A stretch of DNA of 64,000 bases from Bolinopsis microptera (taxonomy: Eukaryota; Ctenophora; Tentaculata; Lobata; Bolinopsidae). The stretch lies in assembly GCF_026151205.1 (NCBI RefSeq), contig NC_087072.1, forward strand, positions 7,240,084 through 7,304,083. Reading direction: 5' to 3'. Under the pieces are notes generated by a model that searched no databases, was not told where the DNA came from, and was given only the letters and a program-made list of their open reading frames with translations. Below are positions 11,941 through 23,900 of this stretch, piece after piece. The position numbers and the translations under genes are program-made. Every line of letters begins with the position of its first letter. Position 1 is the stretch's first letter.

Positions 11941-14900
11941 TCGAGCTCGGAGTCAATTCTCATCTTCTTCTGCTGGAGAATGGTATGTTGTTTCTTCATC
12001 TTGTTCACATCAGTCCACTGGGCTTGAGCTTGTGATGACAATTGTACCTGGTGTAATTAATTTATCAAATAATAGATGTGGATACTGGTGGGGAGGTGAA
12101 ACACATTTGTTTACGTTTTAGTGGCGCCTCTATTCAGCAGGTTGAAGAGGTGATACACATTTGTTTACGTTTTAAGTGGCGCCTCTATTCAGCAGGTTGA
12201 AGAGGTGATACACATTTTGTATTATAGAAGGCTTGTAACACTTGTAACGCTTTCTTGTTACCCCCCTTTGAAGGCCCCGAATTATTTTCTGAACGAAAGC
12301 TCAAAAATAACCGAGAAATCGACCTTCTTATTAACTCATTTTGATGACTTTTTCTGACCTAAAATTGCACGAAAAATCGATTTAGCTAGGTTTCAGAACC
12401 TATAAACACTTCCTTATCCCTCAAAATTGATGTTCGTACTCTGGTCTTCACTCAAGTTGCAAAGCTGCAATAAACGTATCGCAAAGAACATTTCTATCTG
12501 AAAATTGTGTTAGTACCAGTTTGATCAGTTAAGGTGAGGATTGCCTAGCTCTTTCGGTTTCAGCTTAACTGCCTAGGTCATGAGTAGAACCGAAGGATCA
12601 AAACATATGTTGCTTGTTGCTCGTATCAACTATAAAACATCAATTTTGAGGGATAAGGAAGTGTTTATAGGTTCTGAAACCTAGCTAAATCGATTTTTCG
12701 TGCAATTTTAGGTCAGAAAAAGTCATCAAAATGAGTTAATAAGAAGGTCGATTTCTCGGTTATTTTTGAGCTTTCGTTCAGAAAATAATTCGGGGCCTTC
12801 AAAGGGGGGTAACAAGAAAGCGTTACAAGTGTTACAAGCCTTCTATAATACAAAATGTGTATCACCTCTTCAACCTGCTGAATAGAGGCGCCACTTAAAA
12901 CGTAAACAAATGTGTATCACCTCTTCAACCTGCTGAATAGAGGCGCCACTAAAACGTAAACAAATGTGTTTCACCTCCCCACCAGTATCCACATCTATTA
13001 GTTAAGTTAGTTAATTAAATTAATGACAGTATTATTCCTCACAGAACGGCACCTGCACTAAAAGTACAAAATACGAACGTTTCGATCATTGATGGTAATC
13101 TGGCGTTAAAATAAAATGTCAGAAATAATCAAATAATCGAACAACAGAAAAATAACCCTACGAACCAAATGACTCTGTTTCTTTAGCCAGTACTGTTCCA
13201 ACTGTTCCTTCTCCACCTCTGTATCCTTTATCTGTTTCTGCAGTGTTGTAATCTGCAGCTCCAGAGGTCCAACTTCTTCTCCACCCTCCTTCGAGTTAAG
13301 CTGATCTGTAATATTTATATAATTAATTAGATTAATTACTAATCTTTAATGTTTGTATAATTAATTAGATTAATTACTAATCTTTAATGTGTGTATTATT
13401 AATTAGATTAATTATTGGAATGAACTTTAAGGGACTGAATACTTATCTAATCGACGAGTTCAAGCCTGTTAGTCGTATCTAAAACGTAAGGAAAAGTCTT
13501 ATGGAGTCTCATGGAGTCTCATCAAGCGAATTTTGGATTACCTATTTTCTTGTTGAACTGGTCGATCTGGCCCTGTTTCCGCTCGATGATGGCATTCTTT
13601 CGCACTGCTTCAGATTCACAATGGCTGATCAGATCGTTCTGCAGGAGAGTTACGGTAACATTAAAATGGGAGTTAGTAACATAACATAAATACGAGTGGT
13701 GATGATTCCTCTATAAGTATAACTATTTAACTAACAAGTAGTATTGGAATTAGGGTCAAATAATTGCCACTCTGCAGGGAGAAATTAAGAGAGAAATTTT
13801 ATAAGTTTCTTGAAAAAACAATCCAACAGTCAGTAAATACTTGCCTTGTCCCGAATTTCTTGATCCAGGTTTTTCAAATCCTCATCTAAACCCTTGATCT
13901 TTGTAGTAAACTTGGAGATCTCCAGCAACTTCAAACTGATGTCGTTCTCCACGTTTGCTACTTCAAATTCAAGCTCCTAATCATAATTATAACAAATTAA
14001 TTTATGATTATCTTAAATCTATGATTATTGACTATATATGTATATTAATGTATTGACTATATATATAATATGTATTATGCAGCAGTATAAACTATAGCAG
14101 TAGATTACATTGTTTTTATGCAGGCTAAAATCAGCCCAATTTTGTCTTGTTGACGTTAAATCTCCAAAATGATACGATATAAATCAGCTATCAAGTTTAT
14201 GTAACAATGTCAGATGTTCTCTACAAAATTAAATATTTCAAATACCTGAGCTTGTCTGCGTGTTTTGGCTGCATTCTTCTCACTGTACTGAGCGGACTTG
14301 TCCATAGTCAGTCCCTTCTGGTGGTACTCGTAAATCTGCTCGTGTACCTGAAAATGAAACAATCATGTTAGTGGCGTGGTTTATTTTATAATGGTTAAGT
14401 GTTTATATTAGGATCGTTCGTTTTAAATAAGTAAAACCAAATAACAAGACAGTAACATGTGAAAATGTTTAAAAACTAAAACGGTTTCTGTACGTGTCTA
14501 CTTAACTGTCTAGGTGAGTATGGGATACTACTACTACTACAAGCTGTGTGGGATAGCTGTACAGTGTACATAAAGTATATAAGTATATTTTAATACTAAC
14601 TTAAAATTAAATTAATTAAATATTTTAAAACCTTCTGATGTTCTCGAGCTTCCTTTTCAATCTGAGTTCGTATGTTGGTAACTTGGTTCATTTTTATATT
14701 CCTCTCTGTAGTAGTCTTAGCAAGGGACACTTCTGACTCTTGAAGGACTTTAGCGTACTGAAGAAATTAATTAATAATAATTAATTAATTTTATCAAATT
14801 CAGCACCTTGCAAATAATTGCACGTATTAAAAAATAAACAATATATATATTATATATATATCACCTGGCCCTCAAACATCGATAAGATCGAGAAATTGAT

Positions 14901-17900
14901 TTATGACGTCGAAATTTCAAAACAAATTGACTTTTTCACATTCCATCACGATAGCAATCACGGTTCAGATTTATTAACCAGTTAATTAAATTATGATTAA
15001 AGCAAACCTTGGAATAATCAGTTTTGAGCTGTTCCCTCTTCTGTACACTAGTTTGTATGTGTCTCTTCACAGTACTCATATCCATCAACAGCTTGTTATG
15101 CAACATTGTCAGCTGTTCATTACGTTGCTGTTCATTTATTATGCTCTTTCTGTAGCCGTTCAGTTCCGTCTCCATCGACTGAATTTTCTCTCGTTGTAAG
15201 CTGCATAATTAGATAATTAGTAGGGTAATTAGATAATTAGAAGGATAATCAGATGATAAGAAGACGATTAGCCAATAAAACTTATAATATTTTCTCAGAT
15301 AAAATAACACTTAATAGATTTGATCCATTACCATCGCTAAACTTAAGAGGAGAAAACATGACGGACAAACTTTGACAAATTATCACAAACATTGACTTAC
15401 TCGACAGCTTTGTTCATGGCAGCTTTAGCTTCATCTCTCCTCTGCATTCCAATCAAACTAGTCTGCCACTGCTGAAGTAGTTTCTTCTTCTCCAGCAACA
15501 CTGCTTCCAACTCCAGAGAGGCCTCAGATAACAACTCTGATAAATTACATAATTAATTAATTAAATGATTAATTCATTAATTAATTAAATCATATTTAAT
15601 TAAATGGTTTATTTATCAATAACATCATCATAACCAATTAAATCATTAATCAGCTCAGTACTAGAAACAAAGGTATGTCTTGTGATAAAATCTTTTGAGA
15701 ATGTATAATAATTAATATAAACCTTGCATTCCTTGCATTACATACCTTGCATTACAAACCTTGCATTCCTTGCATTACATACCTTGCATTCCTTGCATTA
15801 CATACCTTGCATTCCTTGCATTACATACCTTGCATTCCTTGCATTACATACCTTGCATTCCTTGCATTACATACCTTGCATTCCTTGCATTACATACCTT
15901 GCATTCCTAGCATTACATACCTTGCATTCCTTGCATTACATACCTTGCATTCCTTGCATTACATACCTTGCATTCCTTGCATTACATACCTTGCATTCCT
16001 TGCATTACATACCTTGCATTCCTTGCATTACATACCTTGCATTCCTCGCATTACATACCTTGCATTACATACCTTGCATTCCTTGCATTACATACCTTGC
16101 ATTCCTTGCATTACATACCTTGCATTCCTTGCATTACATACCTTGCATTCCTTGCATTACATACCTTGCATTCCTTGCATTACATACCTTGCATTCCTTC
16201 AGTCTCTTGTTTCTGAGCCTGACCCTGAGCGTCGTACATAGCTATTTCCTGTGTCAGCTTATCTACTTGCTCTACAGTACGGTCAACGTACAAATCCTGT
16301 CATGTGATCAATTAAATTATTGTTTATTATTAATTAAGTAAGTTATGTAAAAGAAGTTGTTTAGATAATAAAAAAACGTTGAACGATAAAATGGCATTAA
16401 GTAGAAGAAATAGTATAGTACTAGTAGTACTGGTAATACGAATTCTATTTATTATATTCTACCTCATCACTCAAAGATATGACAAATTGTAATTAATTGA
16501 CTAATTATTAACCAATTAACCAATTAGCACGTTAATTACCTGAAGATACTTCTTGTACTCTGCCTTGTTGATGTCTTCCATAGCTTTACTAGCGGCACGT
16601 TTTGTTATGTTGATGTCGTTGTGCATGTTCTTCTCCAACTGAGTCAGATAGTACAGTGTGTTGTCCAGTGCCTCAACGTCAGCTCGCAGTTTCTCGTCTG
16701 AAAATGTGTGTTAAATAGTGTGTTGTGCAAGTATAGTGTAAAGTATGTATTGTATTGTGTATTGTAGTTAACATACTTTAAGTTCACTGCAACAAAATGT
16801 ATATTTGAATGTACATTGTACATAGTATACAAATTGTACATTGTTTTGTTTTATTGTATAGATCTATAGATTATCTATGATTATCAATCTTCCAAGCTAA
16901 AAACTGTACGAAGCAAAATGTATTTTTATACATTGAAAATGAACATTTATACATCGAAAATGAACATTTATACATTGAAAATGAACATTTATACATTACA
17001 GCAAAACATTACTAACCTTTCTCAGAGTGAAGTTTGAGATCAGCCTCAGTCGCGCCATGGAGCTGCTCTATTTGTTTAGCTATATCCTCAAGTTGGATAC
17101 GCTTTTGGCGAGCAGAAGCGTGTGTATCGTGCTCCGATTCCAGCAACATCTGGAAATATCTCAACGTTTAAAAAGTTGAGGATTTATCTAGACCATTTAT
17201 GTTGTTGGACTATGAAAAAAGGGATTTTCTCGTTGTACCCTAAGTGTGCAGTCGAAAGTGAGGATGTTTAAAAGTTTTTAAAATGTCCACATAATTTAAT
17301 ATGTGAACTTAGACTGAAACCTGCTGTTTAGCAAGTTGTTGCTGAATCCCATACAAGTTCACACCAATCGCCTCCCTGTCAGAAGTCAACTTCCTCAGTT
17401 CCTGACTCTTTTCTTTCAACTCTAAGTTCAACTTGTCCAACTGTTTCGACAGGTATTTCGTAAGTGCTTCTTGCATCCTTATCATCAAGGGCTGAAAGTT
17501 ATAACTTTGTTACTGGATTGCGTAATCATATCTAGTTATAGTTGAAGCTCGTGCATGCCAGCAGCAGTTGTTTTTTTACAAAATATAGTACTAAAGTGTT
17601 GAGAAGGTTAAAACTTAAGCATAGATTCAAACTTTGACACGATTTTAACTTAGATACATGTTTTTCTCACTCCCTAAACTAGACTGATTTGCACATGGCA
17701 ATTACTAGATAGTAGATATGATAATATAAGTCATTATCACGTGATTAACAACTCACATGATCAGGGTCCAGCACGACCATCTCCTCCTCTTCCTCCTCCT
17801 CCTCCTCGTCAACCAGCGCGTCATCTGTGTACCTGTACCGTGCATTGTCCGCGCTCGTATCTACCGTAGAACGTTCTGGAGCCTCTGTCGGGGTTTTATT

Positions 17901-20900
17901 GTTAGTTTTCACTGCTTTGCATTCAGAGGGAGGTAAATATACTGTTTGAGCTGTTTCTAGAACTCATGCAGGTTTATTAATCAAACCCTTTTTTCCCTTG
18001 AAGATCATCAAAAATTTGCTTAACAGATAGCTAATATATCAGTATATCATGTGGGAAATTTTATGGAATATTGATGCTTTTCATACAAACAGTCAAACAA
18101 GTTAAAACAAATTCTTTATGTCGTGCATCCTGGGTTTGGACAGGATATGCCCGCTTAAAATACTTCCATCGCGTTACACTATATAATTCTCAATAAATGT
18201 AATAGATTTGTAGTGTTGTAATTAGTTTAAAACTATGTTATGGAAATTTAAGTTTTAATTGATGGACGTGAGCTTCTCGATATAGGAAGGACGAAGAAAT
18301 TTAACCGTCAGATGATAAAACAGTTGGTTTGTGGGACTTTTAGAAGCATGTCCTGAGAAAAACATTGTATGCAGCTGAAGACGATTTACACGTGTATTTT
18401 AAAAGCTCCTGCTAAAATTTAAAAAACTCTTTCGTATCAAAATATGGATATAGAAAGAACTAATAAACTATTGCAATAGTAAATATCAGTTCTTTCTATT
18501 GTATGAATGTATTTATAAACAATGCAATAATGGGCTGATCATTGCATTTCGGGTAGCTACCAATAAATTTGCAATACAAGGAAGATTATTTTTGACCAAA
18601 CAAAGCAAAGAATTGAATGAAATATGAAGTATGAACTATGAGCCAAGTTTAAGACAAAGTGATATGTTATGTCTTTACGATCAGGCTATCCAAAAGTATC
18701 CACATATTTCATAAATAATGATTTCAACTGTGGTAGAAGTGACTGATGCTTTGAAATATGCTACCGAATTTGGGACGAAATCACACCGATACCTGAGCTG
18801 GTAAGTTTTCCTTCATTCAAAGTATTGGCTACCCTATCAGCTATGCCCTGTGTTTCGGAAGAATCGTGGTCTTTGGAATCGTCACGACTCGAAGACGATC
18901 CGGAAATTTTATCGCCGTCCATTATGCTTTTATTATATGTCAAATTGGATCTATAATTTTCAAGAGCACGAACTTTGACTTGGTCAACAACGGAAGACAA
19001 GGAAACTAAACTACCCTCTGTGTGAGATTCCTCGTTATCTTGAACGGATGATTTTCCAGTTTCATCTTTGTCAGACATGTCGCTGAGTCACGTGAATGTG
19101 CAGCCAATTACAGATGGGTAGCGGTTTCAAGCAGTCCAATAAAACGATTGAACAAAAGTTTAAAATTTCGTTTGTACGTATCGTTCATATTACAGTCATA
19201 GCAACTATTTACTGCGCAAGCGTTTAAAGCAGCACTTACTAAAGCGCGCGGATATTATATTCTTCGTTTTTATGCGCGGCGTCATTAACTTTTTGTAGTT
19301 ATCAGTTTATGTACGGCCTAGCATGCTACCGTTGTGAATTTTTAATTAATTATCAGATAAATTACAATAGTTCGCGTAGTCTTTAATTTTTGTAAAAATT
19401 CCATTATCATATTAATGTGCAATATAATCATTTTACGAAACTGTTCAATTTTTAAACATTAAATTGAATGCAAGCATTAAAAAATATTTCATGATTATCA
19501 AATGAGCATTGAGCTGGTCAGGAATAGTATCGAATATAAAAACGCGCGCGAATGATTATTTAACGGGTGATACTCGTAATGCGTAAAATATCTGTTCCAT
19601 ATATTGGAACGTCGACGAGTCCAACTCGGCGCGCGTCCTGGTAGGTTGTAAAGCTACAAATGATTATCTAAATTGATTTGCATTCATGCATGTTGTAATA
19701 ATTTAACCAAATATCATGCTGCCAATTTTAAATATAAGTTAAAATAATTAAATTTTTCATCAATCATATGAAATAAAATAGAGCTGCAATTGAAATTTGC
19801 CCAAAAAATCGATCGAGTACGCGCACACTCGCACAGTACATATTTAATAATTGATAATTGATATACACAATTTGATTTTAGGCTATTATAAAAAAATCAA
19901 AATTTTAATCATTTATTTTTGTGTTTTTGTTTGTTGTTCATTGTTGTGTGTGTGCAATTCAAACAATATGTATATGATATTAAAAGCAAAGTGTTTGTTG
20001 TCATTCAATTTTATGCAATTATTATGAATAGGGAATTAATAGCCTAGCTGCCAATATAATAATGTTGTAGGTTTACAACCTACCAGGACGCGCGCCGAGT
20101 TGGACTCTGGACTCGTCGACGGTATATGGAACAAATATTTTACGAGTATCACCCGTTAACCAAGAATGAAGAATTGAAAATATAATTTCATCCGCAGTTA
20201 GAATATTGATTTTGCTTTTTGCTTTTTGTTTGTTGGATTGAATGATGTCAGTGGTAAAAAGTGCGATGGTTATGGCAAGTAGGAGTCAATTTACTGCTTT
20301 TAAAACGAAGATAAAGAAAAAGTTTGCAATTGCAGTAACATGAACAAAATTACCTCCACTAGAAGAAAATATGCCAGAGCCGCTTTGTTTCTCCTCGGGC
20401 TTGTCCCTCTCAAGTGACGGGGACACCGAATGATGATCTCCAAGATCCTTCTCCTCTTCTTGCTCTTCCAAAGTAGAATCAATCTTATTACCCCCATCTT
20501 TTGACATAACATTACCAAACATTTTTGGAACTTCACCCAGGGTATCATCATCAGCTAAAAAATCTGCTACTGTCGATGGTTTTGCTTGGTCAGGATCAAG
20601 CAAGCCGCCTTTTTTTGAACCAGCCCAAATCACCTCCGTTTTAGCCTTATTCTGCTGCTCCAACCCTATCGGGGGAATTGTCTTTCTGTAAGCAGAAAGG
20701 GCCCGCTTCTTAGCCTCCTGAGCGACACTGTAGATTGAAGTGGTTGAGCTACCATCAGAGGTGTCCCGTTTGGAAGAGTTGAGATGTGGATCAGATTTGT
20801 CTGACATAGTTATCTGGCGGGTACTGGTGATATTATGATTGGTTACATAACCTCTCAAAGTGAGATGATGTTGTTCAAGTGTTCCGAAACTGTATGACTA

Positions 20901-23900
20901 GCAATAACGGTACCCAAAATAGAACGAGCTTAATAATTTCCTTCTCAAAGAACACTGCTAGTTCGGAGCAAATCTCTATTGAATCTTGGAGAACGTTAAA
21001 GGAGAATAATACCTATTATGTAAAAAATGTGTAAATCTTTTTCATCTTCAGCGCGTGTTTTTAATCATTTACAAGCATTGATTGTAATTGTTTTTCTACA
21101 GAAACACCATGGAGGAGCTGAAGCTTGTCGATCGAATTTTAAACTAATTTTAAACTAAACAGCAGCGCAAAGGACAACACACAGCATAAAATGTTGCATC
21201 ATTGATCAACCATAACCACACTGTAAACAAGAACAGGTAAATGTAAAGCGACACCACTTTACCACTATTATATACACTACAAAATTAGTAAAGTAGGAGT
21301 CCTAATACAATTGTAGTTCGGTAACGAGGTGTTTCCATGACAACCATCCGTAAGCTGGAGCACACAATGTAGAAAATTGTCAGGTAGTCGGGATATTGGT
21401 TGGAAACTTGTGCTGCTCGAGTAGTTTTGCAAGATGTGGTAGATTAATGAGAAACACGCTTACAGATGGTGGGGTAAATTGGAATCCTGAAAACAGTCAG
21501 GCTTGAGGCAAGTTGGCGTGAAGTAAAGCTGGTTGGATTTAAGAAGGTTTACTTAAGTATAGCAGGTTGCTATGTAAAATAGCAGGTTGCTATGTAAAAT
21601 AGCAGGTTTCTATGTAAAATAGCAGGTTGCTATGTAAAATAATATGTTTACTAGGGTTACACCAGGTTAATTACTTGGAACAAGATATGTCCAATCTTTT
21701 AACCAGACTACAAAAATATGGTAGGCGGACCAAATCACTACCAGACCGAGTCTCTATTAGTACCACTTTGACTTACCCTAACTGTAACCATAACCCTATC
21801 CGGATTCCTTATACTAGTAGTTATTTAGTGTTTAGGATTCGGTCCGATTACCCAAAACTTTTGACATCTGGCCGCAATAACTAAAAATGAAAGATTGGCC
21901 CGTTATTTATTTTCTAAATTCGGATAGCGCATTAATGAAATGCTCTGTCCGTGTTTTAAGTAGCCAGTTAAACTTTAAATGTTAAATTATATGATTTATT
22001 AGCACATCTGACTAAGTATGAGTCACTAAGTTGAGCATGATTTATTTAAATATTTTGCTCGACTTGTTTATCTTCATAAACATAATACCTAGCAGTGCTA
22101 GTAACCCAATGTTTTGATAAGTCGACATTTCTGAGTGCATTGATTTATTTAAAATGCTTTTTATGAATGATTTTATTGTTCTGCTACTGACCCTGTATTG
22201 AATGTGGTTTATTTAAAATATGTCAGGATTTTATCATGAATTTGAGAGTTTCAGAATTTGAGAAAACCACTGGTACACCAAGATTTACTACAACGGAAAC
22301 TTAGCACAAGAACTATCCAACTCATGCAACTGTCTCATCGAGACATTCGGCAAGATTTAAGCTTGCAATGAAGAAAAAATAAATTTACTAATTGGTGCAC
22401 GGTCTCATCAATTGTTCAAATCGTAAAATTCAGCGACTCTCATTCGCTTTTAAAACAGTTGTCGCCGACAACTGTTTTAAGTGACTGTTTTAAGTGACTT
22501 TGGCCGACAACTTGTCGGCCAAAGTCACTTGTCGGCCAAAGTCAATGAACTGTGAAGTAAGGAGAAAATAATACTCTATTGAAAGTGGACGTGTGTCAAG
22601 TTTACATGCATTGTTTTACTACGCGTACGATCTGAATTTCAAATATATACCGCTTTTAAAAGTGCTGATGGCAGTGAAGATATATTATATATATCTTCTT
22701 GTATTTGATGTTTTACGTCAACGATTACTATTTGTAAAAGTGGAAATGGATAAAATTGTGGTGGGTTTATGTTTAAAGAGCTTTAAAAAAATAATCTAAC
22801 CTAAATTGTAATCGTTTTGTCTAATCACGTTCGTTATTACATTAGGTTGAGACATTTCATTCTCGAATTATATGGAAACCTTAACATTCTCACATTCTTT
22901 AATTTCTATACTTCATTGAAGTAAGGAAAAGTTGTTTATTCAACATTCCGAACCACCACACCGTACTTACCCTCTGCTTGATAAGGGGTTTGTTCTCTTT
23001 GTGTTGGACTCTTTCTTGTTCGCGATGCTGACTCTGAATGTTGACTCAGTTTTAATTAGCGTTTTACTACAAAAAAAGTTAAAGAGGACCGGTCGATAAA
23101 CTCAATTATAGTGCACGTGTGACGTTATAAAAGTGGAGTGCTTTCAAATTCAATGGTTTTTTATTAAATATTTTAGTAATCTTGTAATTAACGAGTGTTA
23201 CCTATGTAATTAACAAGTGTTACCTATCTAATTAACAAGTGTTACCTATGTAATTAACGAGTGTTACACCTATGTAATGAACGAGTGTTACCTATGTAAT
23301 GAACGAGTGTTACCTATGTAATTAACGAGTGTTACCTATGTAGGTAATTAACGAGTGTTACCTATGTAATTAACGAGTGTTGCCTATGTAATTAACGAGT
23401 GTTACCTATGTAATGAACGAGTGTTACCTATGTAATTAACGAGTGTTACCTATGTAATGAACGAGTGTTACCTATGTAATGAACGAGTGTTACCTATGGG
23501 ATCAAGAGTTCCCTTAAATCCGACACTTCGTCTACCACCTCTCCTCCCTTCGCTAGCCCATTTTCCTTGTTCAGCATCATCTGCATCAGTACCTGCACCG
23601 TCAACAGCACCGACATTACCTGCAGCACCTGCACCACCAGCACTAGCACCATCACCGGCACCACTAGCACCATCACCGGCACCACTAGCACCGGCTCCAC
23701 CAGCATCACCTCCAGCTTCAGCATCACCCACAGATCCAGCTCCAGATCCATCACCAGCTGCACCACCATCACCAGGAGTTTTTCCTTGAGCAGCATCCCT
23801 TTCCGCCCGCCTCTTTGCCAGAAGATCCTCCTCTTTTCCATCGGTAGCTCCTTCTTGTTCTCCTGATTTATCAGCATCAGCTGGATCCTGTTCAGTACCA

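Noticed and set aside
15724-16341. Three long plus-strand ORFs of 82 to 205 codons made of LHSLHYIPCIPC repeats
   Set aside because: They are the 23-bp minisatellite (23 is not a multiple of three, so all frames open) read on the strand opposite CCDC40.
23457-23866. Proline/alanine-rich and serine/threonine-rich plus ORFs
   Set aside because: Antisense to CCDC40 exon N1b, whose GC-rich Gly/Ala/Asp run opens all frames.
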